In this document: positions 13,618 through 21,780 of the stretch, in pieces
Position numbering within the stretch: the stretch's first letter is position 1
Layout of the letters: every line of letters begins with the position of its first letter
Source: Actinomadura sp. KC216
Lineage (GTDB): Bacteria > Actinomycetota > Actinomycetes > Streptosporangiales > Streptosporangiaceae
Reading direction: 5' to 3'
DNA length: 54,608 nucleotides
NCBI RefSeq assembly: GCF_004348535.1
Contig: NZ_SMJX01000016.1
Span: 1-54,608, forward strand
Position numbers and translations under genes: made by a program
The notes under the pieces: generated by a model
What the model was told of the DNA's origin: nothing
Databases searched by the model: none
Seen by the model: only the letters and a program-made list of their open reading frames with translations

Positions 13618-15111
13618 ATGACGTATGCCTCCAGGCGGGGGCTCGCGCTCGCGCTGCTCGCCGCCACCCAGTTCGTCCTGGTGCTGGACGCCTCGATCGT
13701 CGGCGTGGCGATGCCGTCGATCGGGACGGACCTGAAGTTCGCCCCCGGCGACCTGTCCTGGGTCGCCAACGCCTACACCCTGACCTTCGGCGGGCTGCTG
13801 CTGCTCGGCGGCCGCGCCGCCGACCTGGTCGGCCGCCGCCGCATGTTCATGCTCGGCATGGCCCTGTTCGCGGCCGCGTCCCTGGCCGGCGGCCTGGCGA
13901 CGACCGGCGGGATGCTGGTGGCCGCCCGCGCCGCCCAGGGCATCGGCGCGGCCCTGGTGTCCCCGGCCGCGCTGTCGCTGGTCATGACGGTCTTCCCGGC
14001 CGGTCCCGAACGCAACAGGGCGATGGGGGTGTTCGGGGCGGTGGCCGGCGCGGGCGGCGCCGCCGGGTCGATCCTCGGCGGCATGCTGACCCAGTGGCTG
14101 GGCTGGGAGGCCACCCTGTGGGTGAACGTCCCGATCGGGCTGGCCGCGCTCGCGCTGGCGCCGCGGCTGCTGCCCGAGGCGTCCGACCGCACCGCGCGGG
14201 GGTTCGACCTGCCCGGCGCGCTGACCGCCACCGCGGGGCTGGCACTGCTCGTCTACACCCTGGTCGAAGCGGACGGCTCCGGATGGACCTCGCCGCGCAC
14301 GCTCGGCCTGGGCGCGCTGGCCGTGGCGCTGATCGGGCTGTTCTTCCTCATCGAGACGCGGGCGGCGCACCCGCTGGTCCCCTTGAATATCTTCCGGCAG
14401 CCGGTGCTGCGCGGCTCCAACGTGGTGGCGCTGCTGACCGTGATGGCGATGGCCCCGCTGTTCTTCTACCTGACCTTCTACATGCAGCAGGTCCTCGGCT
14501 TCGGTCCCGTCCGGGCCGGGATGGCGCAGCTGCCGCTGGCACTGGCGATCGCCGTCACCGCAGGCGCCGCGGGCGCGCTCATCGCCCGCCTGGGACTGCG
14601 CGCGACGATGGCGACCGGGCTGGCGGTCACCGCCGCCGGACTCGCCTGGTTCTCCCGCATGTCCGCCAGCGGCGGTTTCCTCACCGACGTGCTCGGCCCG
14701 ACGCTGGTGATCGGAGTCGGCGCGGGACTGGCGTTCGTCACCACCACGGTCGGCGCGACGTCCGCCGCCCGCCCCGAGCAGGCCGGCCTCGCCTCCGGGC
14801 TGTTCAACACCGCCCAGCAGGTCGGCGGATCGCTCGGTCTGGCCGCCGTCGTCGCGATCTCCACCGCCCGCACCACCGGAGCCCTGGCCGACGGCGAACG
14901 CGTCGCAGCCGTGGCGCTCACCGACGGCTACCGCGCCGGGATGCTCGCCGCCGCCGCGGTGGCCCTGGCCGCAAGCCTCCTCACCGCCGTCCTCCTGCGG
15001 CACCGCGCAAACGCGACCCCCGACCTCGAACCCGCCCCGGTCTCCGCGCCGGTCATCGAGCCTGCCGCTAAGCCGGTCCCCGAACCGATCGGTGACACCA
15101 CCACCATCTGA
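13618..15111 (+). CDS. MFS drug/H+ antiporter, DHA2 (14-TMS, EmrB/QacA) family
   Basis: Seen: 497 residues. ATG 13618 lies 7 nt after GAAAGA; ATG 13612 is two codons upstream. Fourteen hydrophobic helices are expected. Family motifs: motif D in helix 1 (LVLDASIVGVAMPSIGTDL), motif A (GRAADLVGRRRMFMLG) between helices 2 and 3, and antiporter motif C-like GAVAGAGGAAGSILGGMLTQ in helix 5. A Pro-rich cytoplasmic tail follows. Known: DHA2 members export drugs, dyes or secondary metabolites. The 5' region of 237 bases holds the previous gene's terminator. Inference: a multidrug or metabolite exporter; no repressor gene is adjacent. Confidence 0.93.
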   Translation: MTYASRRGLALALLAATQFVLVLDASIVGVAMPSIGTDLKFAPGDLSWVANAYTLTFGGLLLLGGRAADLVGRRRMFMLGMALFAAASLAGGLATTGGMLVAARAAQGIGAALVSPAALSLVMTVFPAGPERNRAMGVFGAVAGAGGAAGSILGGMLTQWLGWEATLWVNVPIGLAALALAPRLLPEASDRTARGFDLPGALTATAGLALLVYTLVEADGSGWTSPRTLGLGALAVALIGLFFLIETRAAHPLVPLNIFRQPVLRGSNVVALLTVMAMAPLFFYLTFYMQQVLGFGPVRAGMAQLPLALAIAVTAGAAGALIARLGLRATMATGLAVTAAGLAWFSRMSASGGFLTDVLGPTLVIGVGAGLAFVTTTVGATSAARPEQAGLASGLFNTAQQVGGSLGLAAVVAISTARTTGALADGERVAAVALTDGYRAGMLAAAAVALAASLLTAVLLRHRANATPDLEPAPVSAPVIEPAAKPVPEPIGDTTTI

Positions 15112-15237
15112 TCCCCCCGGACCTCGCAAAGGGGCCGACCGCGCAGACCCCAGAAACACAGAGCCCAACCACGCAGAGCCTCAACAAACAGCGCCCAACA
15201 CGTTGAGCCCGGACATACATCGAAGGAGCGTCCGACC

Positions 15238-16476
15238 ATGGTTTCCCCCGAGATCCACAGCTCTCGCCGCGCGACCGCCGGGACCGGTACCACCTGGCAT
15301 GGTGCCTGGACGGCTGCGGTCATGCGGCCGTCCGGGGCGCCCTGGTTCGCCACCTGGGCCGAGCGGGGCTTCGCCGACGAGTCGGTCCGGCAGGTCATCC
15401 GCGTCAGTACCGGCGGCACCGACGTCCGGATCCGGCTGTCGAACGCCTACGGCCGCACGCCCCTGCACGTCACAGGCGCCACCATCGGCCGCACCGCCGG
15501 TGGCGCGGCCGGTGGCGCGGCCGTGCGGCCGGGCACGATCCGGCAACTGCACTTCGCGGGCTCACCGTCCACCACCATTCCCGCGGCGGGGCGGGCCGTC
15601 AGCGACCCGGTCGCGCTGGCCGCCGAGCCCCGCGACCAACTCACGATCACGCTGTACTTCGCCGGGGCCACCGGCCCGGCCACCTACCACCAGCTCTCGA
15701 TGACCACCACCTATCGCGCCACCGGCGACCACCACCGCGACCCGGCAGCCGCCGCCTACACCGACGCGGTCGAGCCCGGCTTCGGCTCCTGGTACTACCT
15801 GGAGGGCGTCGAGACCTCCGGCGGCCGTCCCCACCACAGGGCGGTCGTCGCCTTCGGCGACTCGATCACCGACGGGTTCGGCGCGACCGTCGACGGCGAC
15901 GACCGCTACCCCGACGCGCTCGCCCGGCGCCTGCTCGCCGCCGGCCGCCCCCACCCGGTGCTGAACGCCGGCATCGGCTCCAACAAGCTGCTGACCGACT
16001 CGGCCTGCGGCGGTGACGCCGGCGTCTCCCGGTTCACCCGCGACGCCCTCGACCAGCCCGGCGTCGGCACGGCGGTCGTGCTGATCGGCGTCAACGACAT
16101 CCAGCTCCACGACGACCGCATGTGCGGCGTCGACCGCGACGACCCGCCCGTCACCGCGCGGCGCCTGATCGACGGATACCGGACGCTGATCCGCGCCGCC
16201 CGCGCCCGCAACGTCAAGATCATTGGCGGCACGCTCACCCCCTTCCAGGGGTCGGCCGGGTGGACCGACGAGGGCGAGAGCATCCGCGACGAGGTCAACC
16301 GGTGGATCCGCTCCGGCGGCGCCTTCGACGCCGTCGCCGACTTCGACCGCGCCCTCGACCCCGCCGGCACCGGCCGCATCCCGGACGGCCTGCACATGGG
16401 CGACCACATCCACCCCAGCCCGGCCGGATACCGGGCCATGGCCGACGCCATCAACCCGGCCGCCCTGGAGCGATGA
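15238..16476 (+). CDS. SGNH/GDSL-type hydrolase (lipase/esterase family)
   Basis: Seen: 412 residues from ATG 15238, with GAAGGAG about 9 nt upstream. An N-terminal beta domain (WHGAWTAAVMRP..., residues about 19-180) precedes the SGNH fold: block I GDSITDG at 207-213 (Ser209), block II NAGIGSN at 243-249, block III GVND at 284-287, block V D389-x-x-H392. The catalytic set is complete. Known: these two-domain actinomycete enzymes are usually secreted esterases. Odd: there is no signal peptide; the start MVSPEIHSSRRATAGTG is polar. Either it is cytoplasmic or an unrecognised upstream start is used. Follows the MFS gene by 126 bases. Confidence 0.92.
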   Translation: MVSPEIHSSRRATAGTGTTWHGAWTAAVMRPSGAPWFATWAERGFADESVRQVIRVSTGGTDVRIRLSNAYGRTPLHVTGATIGRTAGGAAGGAAVRPGTIRQLHFAGSPSTTIPAAGRAVSDPVALAAEPRDQLTITLYFAGATGPATYHQLSMTTTYRATGDHHRDPAAAAYTDAVEPGFGSWYYLEGVETSGGRPHHRAVVAFGDSITDGFGATVDGDDRYPDALARRLLAAGRPHPVLNAGIGSNKLLTDSACGGDAGVSRFTRDALDQPGVGTAVVLIGVNDIQLHDDRMCGVDRDDPPVTARRLIDGYRTLIRAARARNVKIIGGTLTPFQGSAGWTDEGESIRDEVNRWIRSGGAFDAVADFDRALDPAGTGRIPDGLHMGDHIHPSPAGYRAMADAINPAALER

Positions 16477-16495
16477 CGCCGCCCTTCCCGCGCCG

Positions 16496-16528
16496 GCCGC
16501 CTCGATCCGGTCGCCCGGGTCAGGCGGC
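16496..16528. terminator. Hairpin between convergent SGNH hydrolase and Imm21 genes
   Basis: GCCGCCT (16496-16502) pairs with AGGCGGC (16522-16528), with a smaller CCGG/CCGG stem inside. Its right arm reaches into the last codons of the Imm21 gene. Likely bidirectional. Confidence 0.45.
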
Positions 16529-17017
16529 TGCGGGGTTGAGCTGAACGAGGATCATGAAGTTCCTTTCCTCCTCCACATAGGCTGCGCGGACGTCGTAGCG
16601 GGCCGGGGGCAGCTCGATCACCAGATGGTTGCCGGGTTCGAGGGCCGAGCCGGGCCAGGCGGAGTCGATCAGGACGACCGGGCCGTCCACGTCCCAGACC
16701 AGGTGCTCCTCCCAGAGCGCCGTGGTGACGGCCCTCTTGGCGGCGGCGACCAGTTCGCCTTCGGAGTCGGCGGCCGACCAGCGGAGGAGGAGCCGTTCGT
16801 CCGGAAGGTACGTGGTCCTGGCGGGTTCGTCGCCGAGGACCAAGCCGTCCAGGGCCCCGACCTTGATGAGGCCTAGGTAACCCTCGACCGCGCAGGCGCG
16901 GCCGTAGTCACCCCATGTCTCGACAGGGCCGTCGTCGTCCTCGACGCCTCGCCAGTGCGCGAGCTGGGACGCCGGTGCCAGGAGCAGCGGCCCACCGCCG
17001 GACTCGATCCAGTCCAC
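16520..17017 (-). CDS. Imm21-family immunity-like protein
   Basis: Seen: 165 residues. The start MDWIESGGGPLLLAP, the central YGRACAVEGYLGLIKVG and ALVLGDEP-like (DGLVLGDEPARTTYLP) and LLLRWSA segments match Imm21, a family predicted as immunity proteins of polymorphic toxin systems. A C-terminal beta region (NHLVIELPPARYDVRAAYVE) resembles the repeats in the protein at 10624. Known: the Imm21 assignment rests on genomic association with toxins. No toxin gene is seen in the window; the neighbours are an SGNH hydrolase and DUF1059. Inference: orphan immunity gene or a general-purpose family member. ATG or GTG choice is not decisive; the first conserved residues begin at the start. Confidence 0.8.
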   Translation of the reverse strand: MDWIESGGGPLLLAPASQLAHWRGVEDDDGPVETWGDYGRACAVEGYLGLIKVGALDGLVLGDEPARTTYLPDERLLLRWSAADSEGELVAAAKRAVTTALWEEHLVWDVDGPVVLIDSAWPGSALEPGNHLVIELPPARYDVRAAYVEEERNFMILVQLNPAAA

Positions 17018-17185
17018 CGATCCCGCCTCCTTTCACTCCGCCGCGCCACCCTACGGCCCCTGTCCGACAGTTCCACCGAACTTCCTTCTGACCTGCGCTT
17101 ATGCGACGATGAAAGGGAGTTGCGATAGCGGTCGGCGCCGCGGAGCCGCTCTCTTCCGCGGGCCGGCCGGGAGGGGGAGAACGCC

Positions 17186-17377
17186 ATGCGGAAGGTGGCC
17201 GACTGCCGGGAGACGCCCAGCGAGATGAACTGCACGCTCACGATCAGCGGCGAGGAGGACGAGGTCGTCCGCGCCGCCGCCGAGCACGCGGCGTCGGTGC
17301 ACGGGCACGACGACACGCCGGAGTTCCGGGAGGAGATCCGCGGCATGCTCAGGGACGAGCAGCCCGCCATGCACTGA
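17186..17377 (+). CDS. DUF1059 small protein
   Basis: Seen: 63 residues from ATG 17186, with GGGGGAG upstream. The pattern MRKVADCRE...CTLTISGEEDEVVRAAAEHAASVHG...EFREEIRGMLRDE matches DUF1059, with the two conserved cysteines (C7 and C16) and the central VHGH. Known: DUF1059 proteins are small, widespread in actinobacteria and of unknown function. Stands alone, with 180 bases to the spo0M-like gene. Confidence 0.88.
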   Translation: MRKVADCRETPSEMNCTLTISGEEDEVVRAAAEHAASVHGHDDTPEFREEIRGMLRDEQPAMH

Positions 17378-17498
17378 CCGACCGGCGATCGCGGCAACCG
17401 GGCAGCCGTCCGGCGATGGGGTCGGGCGGGAAGCTCCGCGATCGGCTGTTCTCCGGCCGTGGCCGAAAGTGGCGGTTTCGCCGTGGGAAGCGGCTCTC

Positions 17499-17530
17499 CG
17501 GACGTCTCAGACCCTACTCTGAGGCGTCCG
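17499..17530. promoter_or_regulatory. Inverted repeat in the leader of the spo0M-like gene
   Basis: 13-base arms (17499-17511 CGGACGTCTCAGA; 17518-17530 ending GGCGTCCG) with one mismatch and a CCCTAC loop, ending 28 bases before the ATG at 17559. It is too close to the next gene and too far (121 bases) from the previous stop to be a simple terminator, so an operator or 5'-UTR hairpin is likely. Confidence 0.45.
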
Positions 17531-17558
17531 CTTGGGACCGTTCCGAAGGTAGGCGCAC

Positions 17559-18299
17559 ATGGCGTTCCGCACGTTCCTCAGCTCGCTCGGCATCAACGCG
17601 CCGGAAGTCACCACGATCCTGGAATCGGACGAGGTCAGGCCCGGTGGAACCGTGCACGCCCGGGTGAGCGTCAAGGGCGGCGGAGCCGATGTCAGGGTGG
17701 AGCGGATCGCCGTCCAGGTCGTCACCCGGGTCGAGGCGGCGGAGCCGACCGAGAAGAGCTGGGACAACCCGGGGGTGGTCGCGTCCCAGGCCCTCCCGGC
17801 CTTCGAGCTGGCGGCCGCCGAGGTCGCGGAGCACCGGATCGCGATCGACGTCCCGTGGGAGATGCCGATCACGCACGCGCTGGGCCGCAGGCTGCGCGGG
17901 ACGAGGGCCGCCGTCCGGACCATCCTGGAGATCGACAACGCGGTCGACCGGGGCGACTTCGATGAGATCGCCGTGCACGCGCTGCCCGCCCAGGACCTAT
18001 TCTTCGGCGCCTACGAGTCGCTCGGGTTCCGGTTCGACGAGGCGGAGGTCAAGACGGGCCGGGTCAACGGCGGGCAGAATCAGACGTCGAAGTTCTGGCA
18101 GGAGTTGGAGTTCTTCTTCCCGGCGGACTACGGGCGGGGCCCCGCCGCCCAGTTGGAGACGGTGTTCATCGCCCGTCCCGACTCCCTGGACCTGATCACC
18201 GGCCCGCACGGGCCCTATCCGTTCGACTACGCGGGCCTGACGCTCGACACGTGCGCCGCCTGGCTGGACGAGCACTGCCGGTCGCTCTGGCGGAACTGA
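17559..18299 (+). CDS. Spo0M-like sporulation control protein (arrestin-fold)
   Basis: Seen: 246 residues from ATG 17559 with GAAGGT upstream. The sequence follows the SpoOM family: FLSSLGINAPEVTTILES, then PGGTVHARVSVKGGGADVRVERI (beta strands), HRIAIDVPWEMPITHALG (matching the family P-W-E-x-P-I-T), and LGFRFDEAEVKTG with a long C-terminal segment. Known: Spo0M has an arrestin-like beta fold; in Bacillus it affects entry into sporulation and interacts with cell-division and cytoskeletal proteins. Actinomycete homologues are common and uncharacterised. Soluble, no signal peptide. The hairpin in its leader is the only regulatory feature visible. Confidence 0.9.
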   Translation: MAFRTFLSSLGINAPEVTTILESDEVRPGGTVHARVSVKGGGADVRVERIAVQVVTRVEAAEPTEKSWDNPGVVASQALPAFELAAAEVAEHRIAIDVPWEMPITHALGRRLRGTRAAVRTILEIDNAVDRGDFDEIAVHALPAQDLFFGAYESLGFRFDEAEVKTGRVNGGQNQTSKFWQELEFFFPADYGRGPAAQLETVFIARPDSLDLITGPHGPYPFDYAGLTLDTCAAWLDEHCRSLWRN

Positions 18300-18377
18300 C
18301 CGCCAAGGGCGGGGGTGCTGTCGCAGGACGACGGGAGTAATGACACACTTACCTGAGTTTGTCTCATGGAGGTGTGA

Positions 18378-19295
18378 ATGCCCGCGACCGTCCAGCCCCC
18401 CGAGAGCGTCACCTGGCGCGTCCACATCGACCGGTCCATGTGGGTCGGCGGAGTCCGGAGCCTCATGCTGCAGGCGCTGCACCCCATGGCCATGTGGGGC
18501 GTCTGGCAGAACTCCGACTTCCAGAAGGACCCGTTCGGACGGCTCCAGCGCACCGCCGACTTCGTCGGGATCGGCACGTTCGGCAGCCCCGAGGAGATCG
18601 AGAAGGCGGCGTTCCGCGTCCGGGAGATCCACCGGAGCCTGCGCATCCTCAACCACGACACCGGCAGGAAGGAGCGGCTCGACCAGCCCGAGCTGCTGCT
18701 GTGGGTGCACTGCGCCGAGGTGTACTCCTACCTGGAGGTCGCGCGTCGCGCCGGGCTGCCGCTCACCGGCGCCATGGCCGACCGGTACCTCGACGAGCAG
18801 CGCCGGTCCGCGGCGTTCGTCGGGCTGCACCCCGAGGACGTGCCCGGCAGCGTCGCCGAGATGGAGGCGTACTTCGCGGAGATGCGGTCCCGGCTGCGGG
18901 TGACGGACGAGGCCGCGGCCACCGTCCGGTTCCTGATGTGGCCGACGATGCCGGAGAACCTGAGGTTCCTCGCGCCCGGAAAGCCCGGCTACTTCCCGTT
19001 CGGCGCGCTCTGCTACTACACGCTGCCGGACTGGGCCCGCCGGATGTACGGGGCGCTGCCCGAGGTGCCGCAGCCGGCGGTGACGGCGGCGCTCAGGTCG
19101 TTCCGGCTGGCGTTGAACTCGATGCCGGAGCGGCTGCACGACTACGCCTTCGCCAAGGACACCCGCGACATGCTGGAGCGTGCCAGGCGGCGGCTCGCGG
19201 CGGACGGCTACGACGTCAGCAAGGGCCTCTACGGGCTCCGCGACCCGCGCCGCTGGCCGTCCGGCACCCAGAAGGCCATAGCCACGGCCTCCTAG
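18378..19295 (+). CDS. MpaB-type (DUF2236) oxygenase
   Basis: Seen: 305 residues from ATG 18378 with GGAGGT about 5 nt upstream. Hallmarks: WRVHIDRSMWVGGVRSLMLQ, ALHPMAMWGV and FGRLQRTADFVGIGTFG at the N-terminus, LLLWVHCAEVYSYLEV in the middle, and MPERLHDYAFAKDTRDM near the end. Known: DUF2236 includes MpaB/latex-clearing-like b-type haem oxygenases; histidines in the LHP and WVHC segments are the conserved haem-site candidates. The substrate is unknown. The stop overlaps the end of the convergent RecB-like gene by four bases. Confidence 0.87.
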   Translation: MPATVQPPESVTWRVHIDRSMWVGGVRSLMLQALHPMAMWGVWQNSDFQKDPFGRLQRTADFVGIGTFGSPEEIEKAAFRVREIHRSLRILNHDTGRKERLDQPELLLWVHCAEVYSYLEVARRAGLPLTGAMADRYLDEQRRSAAFVGLHPEDVPGSVAEMEAYFAEMRSRLRVTDEAAATVRFLMWPTMPENLRFLAPGKPGYFPFGALCYYTLPDWARRMYGALPEVPQPAVTAALRSFRLALNSMPERLHDYAFAKDTRDMLERARRRLAADGYDVSKGLYGLRDPRRWPSGTQKAIATAS

Positions 19296-20176
19296 GGGAC
19301 GTCTACCTGGAGGGCGGCCCAGGGCTCCTTGCGTGGAGCGGCCTCCAGGCCTTCCGGGCAGTGGCGGGCGAAGTCGCACCAGGAGCACAGGTTGCTCGGA
19401 CGGGGCGGGAACAGGTCGTCGTGCGGAGCGTGGTCCACATCGGCCGCGGCGTCGCCCTGGCGCGGCTTCGGGACTCTCGCGCGGTACGCCTCGTCCGCCT
19501 CGGCGGCCTCCGCGGCGATCGACTCGGCGCGGCGGATGTGGCGGGCCAGCGACTCGTCGGTGTGGTCCCACGCCGCGACCTCGCCGGACGGCAGATGGTG
19601 CAGCTCGACGCGGTGGCAGGGGCGGCGCAGCACCCGGGACGCGGCCACCGCGTAGATCGCCAGGGCCAGCGAGCCGCGGGCGTCGTCGGCGGTGAGGACG
19701 TGCCGTCCCGTCTTGTAGTCGACGACGACGAGCTCGCCGCCGCGGGCGTCCAGGCGGTCGATGCGGCCCGACACGGCGATGCGGTCGGTGCGGGTCGCGA
19801 CGGTGCGCTCCACGCCGAGCGGCTCGTCGTGCGGGTCGAGGCCCGCGACGTAGCGTTCGGTCATGTCGCGGGCGCGGTCACGCCATTCGGCGGACTGGGC
19901 CTCGTCGCGGAAACCGTCCGTCAGCCAGCCCCGGACGAGCAGCGTTCCGGCCGCCTCGGGGGTGCGTTCATGCACGGGCAGCCGCCACCAGGCCGCGAGC
20001 GCGTTGTGGACGCTGGAGCCCACGCTGTTGTGCGCCCAGCGCGGACCCTTCGACGGCATGGGCCGGTCCAGGTACGTCATCCGGTAGCGGCGCGGGCAGT
20101 CGAGCCACGCGTTCAACCGGGACGGCGTGCAGGCGTACAGCCGCCGGGGCATGCCCTCTAAGCCGAGCTGCTCCAC
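19292..20176 (-). CDS. RecB-family PD-(D/E)XK exonuclease
   Basis: Seen: 294 residues from GTG 20176, two bases after the stop of the MBL gene; ATG 20152 is an alternative start. Conserved parts: TPSRLNAWLDCPRRYRMTYL at the N-terminus, the nuclease core GRIDRLD then GELVVVDYKTGR (D..D-Y-K, motif PD-(D/E)XK), and C-terminal cysteines (CSWCDFARHCPEG), which with C in LDCPRRY suggest a four-cysteine iron-sulfur site as in AddB/RecB-like proteins. Known: actinobacterial stand-alone proteins of this type are annotated RecB-family exonucleases. Lies at the end of a minus-strand run with MBL, PHP and DUF6758 genes. Confidence 0.88.
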   Translation of the reverse strand: MEQLGLEGMPRRLYACTPSRLNAWLDCPRRYRMTYLDRPMPSKGPRWAHNSVGSSVHNALAAWWRLPVHERTPEAAGTLLVRGWLTDGFRDEAQSAEWRDRARDMTERYVAGLDPHDEPLGVERTVATRTDRIAVSGRIDRLDARGGELVVVDYKTGRHVLTADDARGSLALAIYAVAASRVLRRPCHRVELHHLPSGEVAAWDHTDESLARHIRRAESIAAEAAEADEAYRARVPKPRQGDAAADVDHAPHDDLFPPRPSNLCSWCDFARHCPEGLEAAPRKEPWAALQVDVP

Positions 20177-20178
20177 CG

Positions 20179-20886
20179 TCAGTCGTCGGACTCCTGCGCC
20201 AGCGCGCCCCACGTCTCCCAGCGGGAGTCCTCCTCGCCGACCGTGGTCTCCTCGCCCTGGCCGGGCAGGATCTGCAGGTCCTTCGGAAGCGGGGTCAGCA
20301 GCGCGCCGATCGAGTTGAGCTGCTTGCGCAGGTCCTCGTAGACGCCGCCGATGGAGCCGGGGCGGCCGCGGTGCAGCGTGTCACCGGAGAACAGCGAGCC
20401 GAGCTGCTCGCTGATCACGCAGACGCTGCCGGGCGTGTGGCCGGGGGTGTGCACGATCTCCAGCTGCACGTCGGCGATCTCGAAGATGCCGCCGTCCTCC
20501 AGCCAGATGTCGGGTTCGATGGACCGGAGCGCCTTGGCGTCGTCCTCGTCCTCCTCCTCTTTGGCGAGGCGGGAGAAGAAGTCGCGCCACAGCAGCCGGT
20601 CGGCGCGGTGCAGGGCGATGGGAGCCCAGTTCTCTTCGTCGTCCTCTCCGGCGGCGGCGACTTCCAGCACCGCGTTGAGGTGGTGCTCGTTGCCGTCGGT
20701 GAGCAGGACGGCCATGACCTCGCGGTCGCCGACCTCGCTGAGGATGGCCTCGGCGTCGTACGCCGGGTCGATCACGATGACCTCGTCGTCGTCACCGACG
20801 ATGTAGGTGTTGTTCTCGACGTCGTACTCGGTGTCGTCCAGGGTCAGCTTCCCCGACGTCACAACCTGTTCGATGCGCGCGTCCAC
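20179..20886 (-). CDS. MBL-fold metallo-hydrolase
   Basis: Seen: 235 residues from GTG 20886, ten bases after the PHP gene; longer frames upstream overlap that gene and lack a ribosome site. The MBL core is present but altered. Beta strands lead to YIVGDDDEVIVIDPAYDA, and the usual HxHxDH loop reads LLTDGNEHHLNAVLEV, so only part of the metal-binding set remains there. The later motifs are standard: VHTPGHTPGSVCV (His) and LFSGDTLHRG (Asp). Glu/Asp-rich insertions occur (GEDDEENW, KEEEDEDDA). Known: related actinobacterial MBL proteins of this length are uncharacterised hydrolases. Metal stoichiometry is uncertain. Confidence 0.87.
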   Translation of the reverse strand: MDARIEQVVTSGKLTLDDTEYDVENNTYIVGDDDEVIVIDPAYDAEAILSEVGDREVMAVLLTDGNEHHLNAVLEVAAAGEDDEENWAPIALHRADRLLWRDFFSRLAKEEEDEDDAKALRSIEPDIWLEDGGIFEIADVQLEIVHTPGHTPGSVCVISEQLGSLFSGDTLHRGRPGSIGGVYEDLRKQLNSIGALLTPLPKDLQILPGQGEETTVGEEDSRWETWGALAQESDD

Positions 20887-20896
20887 GCAAGGCACC

Positions 20897-21763
20897 CTAC
20901 CGCGATTCGCGACCCTGATCTTGCACACGCGGGCGGCCGCCCGACGCACCCGCGACAAGCTGCCCGAACGCCTCCGGATCGGTCGTTTCGGCGCCGAGCC
21001 GGTCGCCGGTCGGCGCGCCGTGGTCGTCGCTGGAACCGGTCGCGGCGAGGCCCAGCGCGGCGGCGAGATCGCGCAGCCGGGCGCGGTCGTCCGGCTCGTG
21101 GCCGGGATGGTCGATCTCGATCCCGGCGAGGCCGGCGGCGGCGAGCCGCTCGATCACCGCGTCGGAGAAGACGTATCCGCCGCGGCGCGCCCGCGGATGC
21201 GCGAGGACGCACACTCCCCCGGCCGCGCGGACGAGCCCGACCGCCCGCACCGGGTCCAGCGCGTAGCGCTCGACGTGGGCGCGGCCGTCCTGCGCGATCC
21301 ATTCCGTGGTGAACGCCTCTTCGTAGTCCTCGATCGCGCCCGCGTCGACCATGGCCCGCGCGATGTGCGGACGTCCGACCGCCTCGCCCTTGGCGAGCGC
21401 GCGGACCATGCCCCAGGTGATGTCCACGCCGAGACCCTGGAGCTTGTCGACCATGCCCTGGGCCCTGATCACGCGGTCGTCGCGGATCCGGGCGAGTTCG
21501 GCCGCCAGGACGGGCTCGCCGGGGTCGAACAGGTAGCCGAGCAGGTGGAGGCTGCGGCCGTCCTGGTCGCAGGAGAGCTCGATGCCGGGGACGAGGGTCA
21601 GGCCGTCCGGCAGCGCGGCGGCGGCCTCGTCCCAGCCCGCGACGGTGTCGTGGTCGGTGAGCGCGAGGACGTCCACCCCCCGCTCCCGCGCCCGCCGCAC
21701 GACCTCGGCGGGCGGCCGGGTCCCGTCGGACGCGGTGCTGTGACTGTGCAGATCGATGCGCAT
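20897..21763 (-). CDS. PHP-domain phosphoesterase
   Basis: Seen: 288 residues from ATG 21763. The PHP metal motifs are intact: MRIDLHSHSTASDGT (H-x-H), LALTDHDTVAGWDEA (D-H-D), GIELSCDQDGRSLHLLGY (E...H), VGRPHIARAM, VCVLAHPRA and the closing GSSDDHGAP. Known: stand-alone PHP proteins such as YciV/RnmAN act as 3',5'-bisphosphate or RNA/DNA 5'-end phosphoesterases. Placed between DUF6758 upstream (18-base gap) and MBL downstream (10-base gap), so probably one transcript of nucleic-acid-related enzymes with the RecB-like nuclease. Confidence 0.9.
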   Translation of the reverse strand: MRIDLHSHSTASDGTRPPAEVVRRARERGVDVLALTDHDTVAGWDEAAAALPDGLTLVPGIELSCDQDGRSLHLLGYLFDPGEPVLAAELARIRDDRVIRAQGMVDKLQGLGVDITWGMVRALAKGEAVGRPHIARAMVDAGAIEDYEEAFTTEWIAQDGRAHVERYALDPVRAVGLVRAAGGVCVLAHPRARRGGYVFSDAVIERLAAAGLAGIEIDHPGHEPDDRARLRDLAAALGLAATGSSDDHGAPTGDRLGAETTDPEAFGQLVAGASGGRPRVQDQGRESR

Positions 21764-21780
21764 CGCGTGATCGTCTCGCG

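Noticed and set aside
17186..17377. DUF1059 gene as a toxin partner for Imm21
   Set aside because: DUF1059 is a small conserved actinobacterial protein family with no toxin features and is on the opposite strand.
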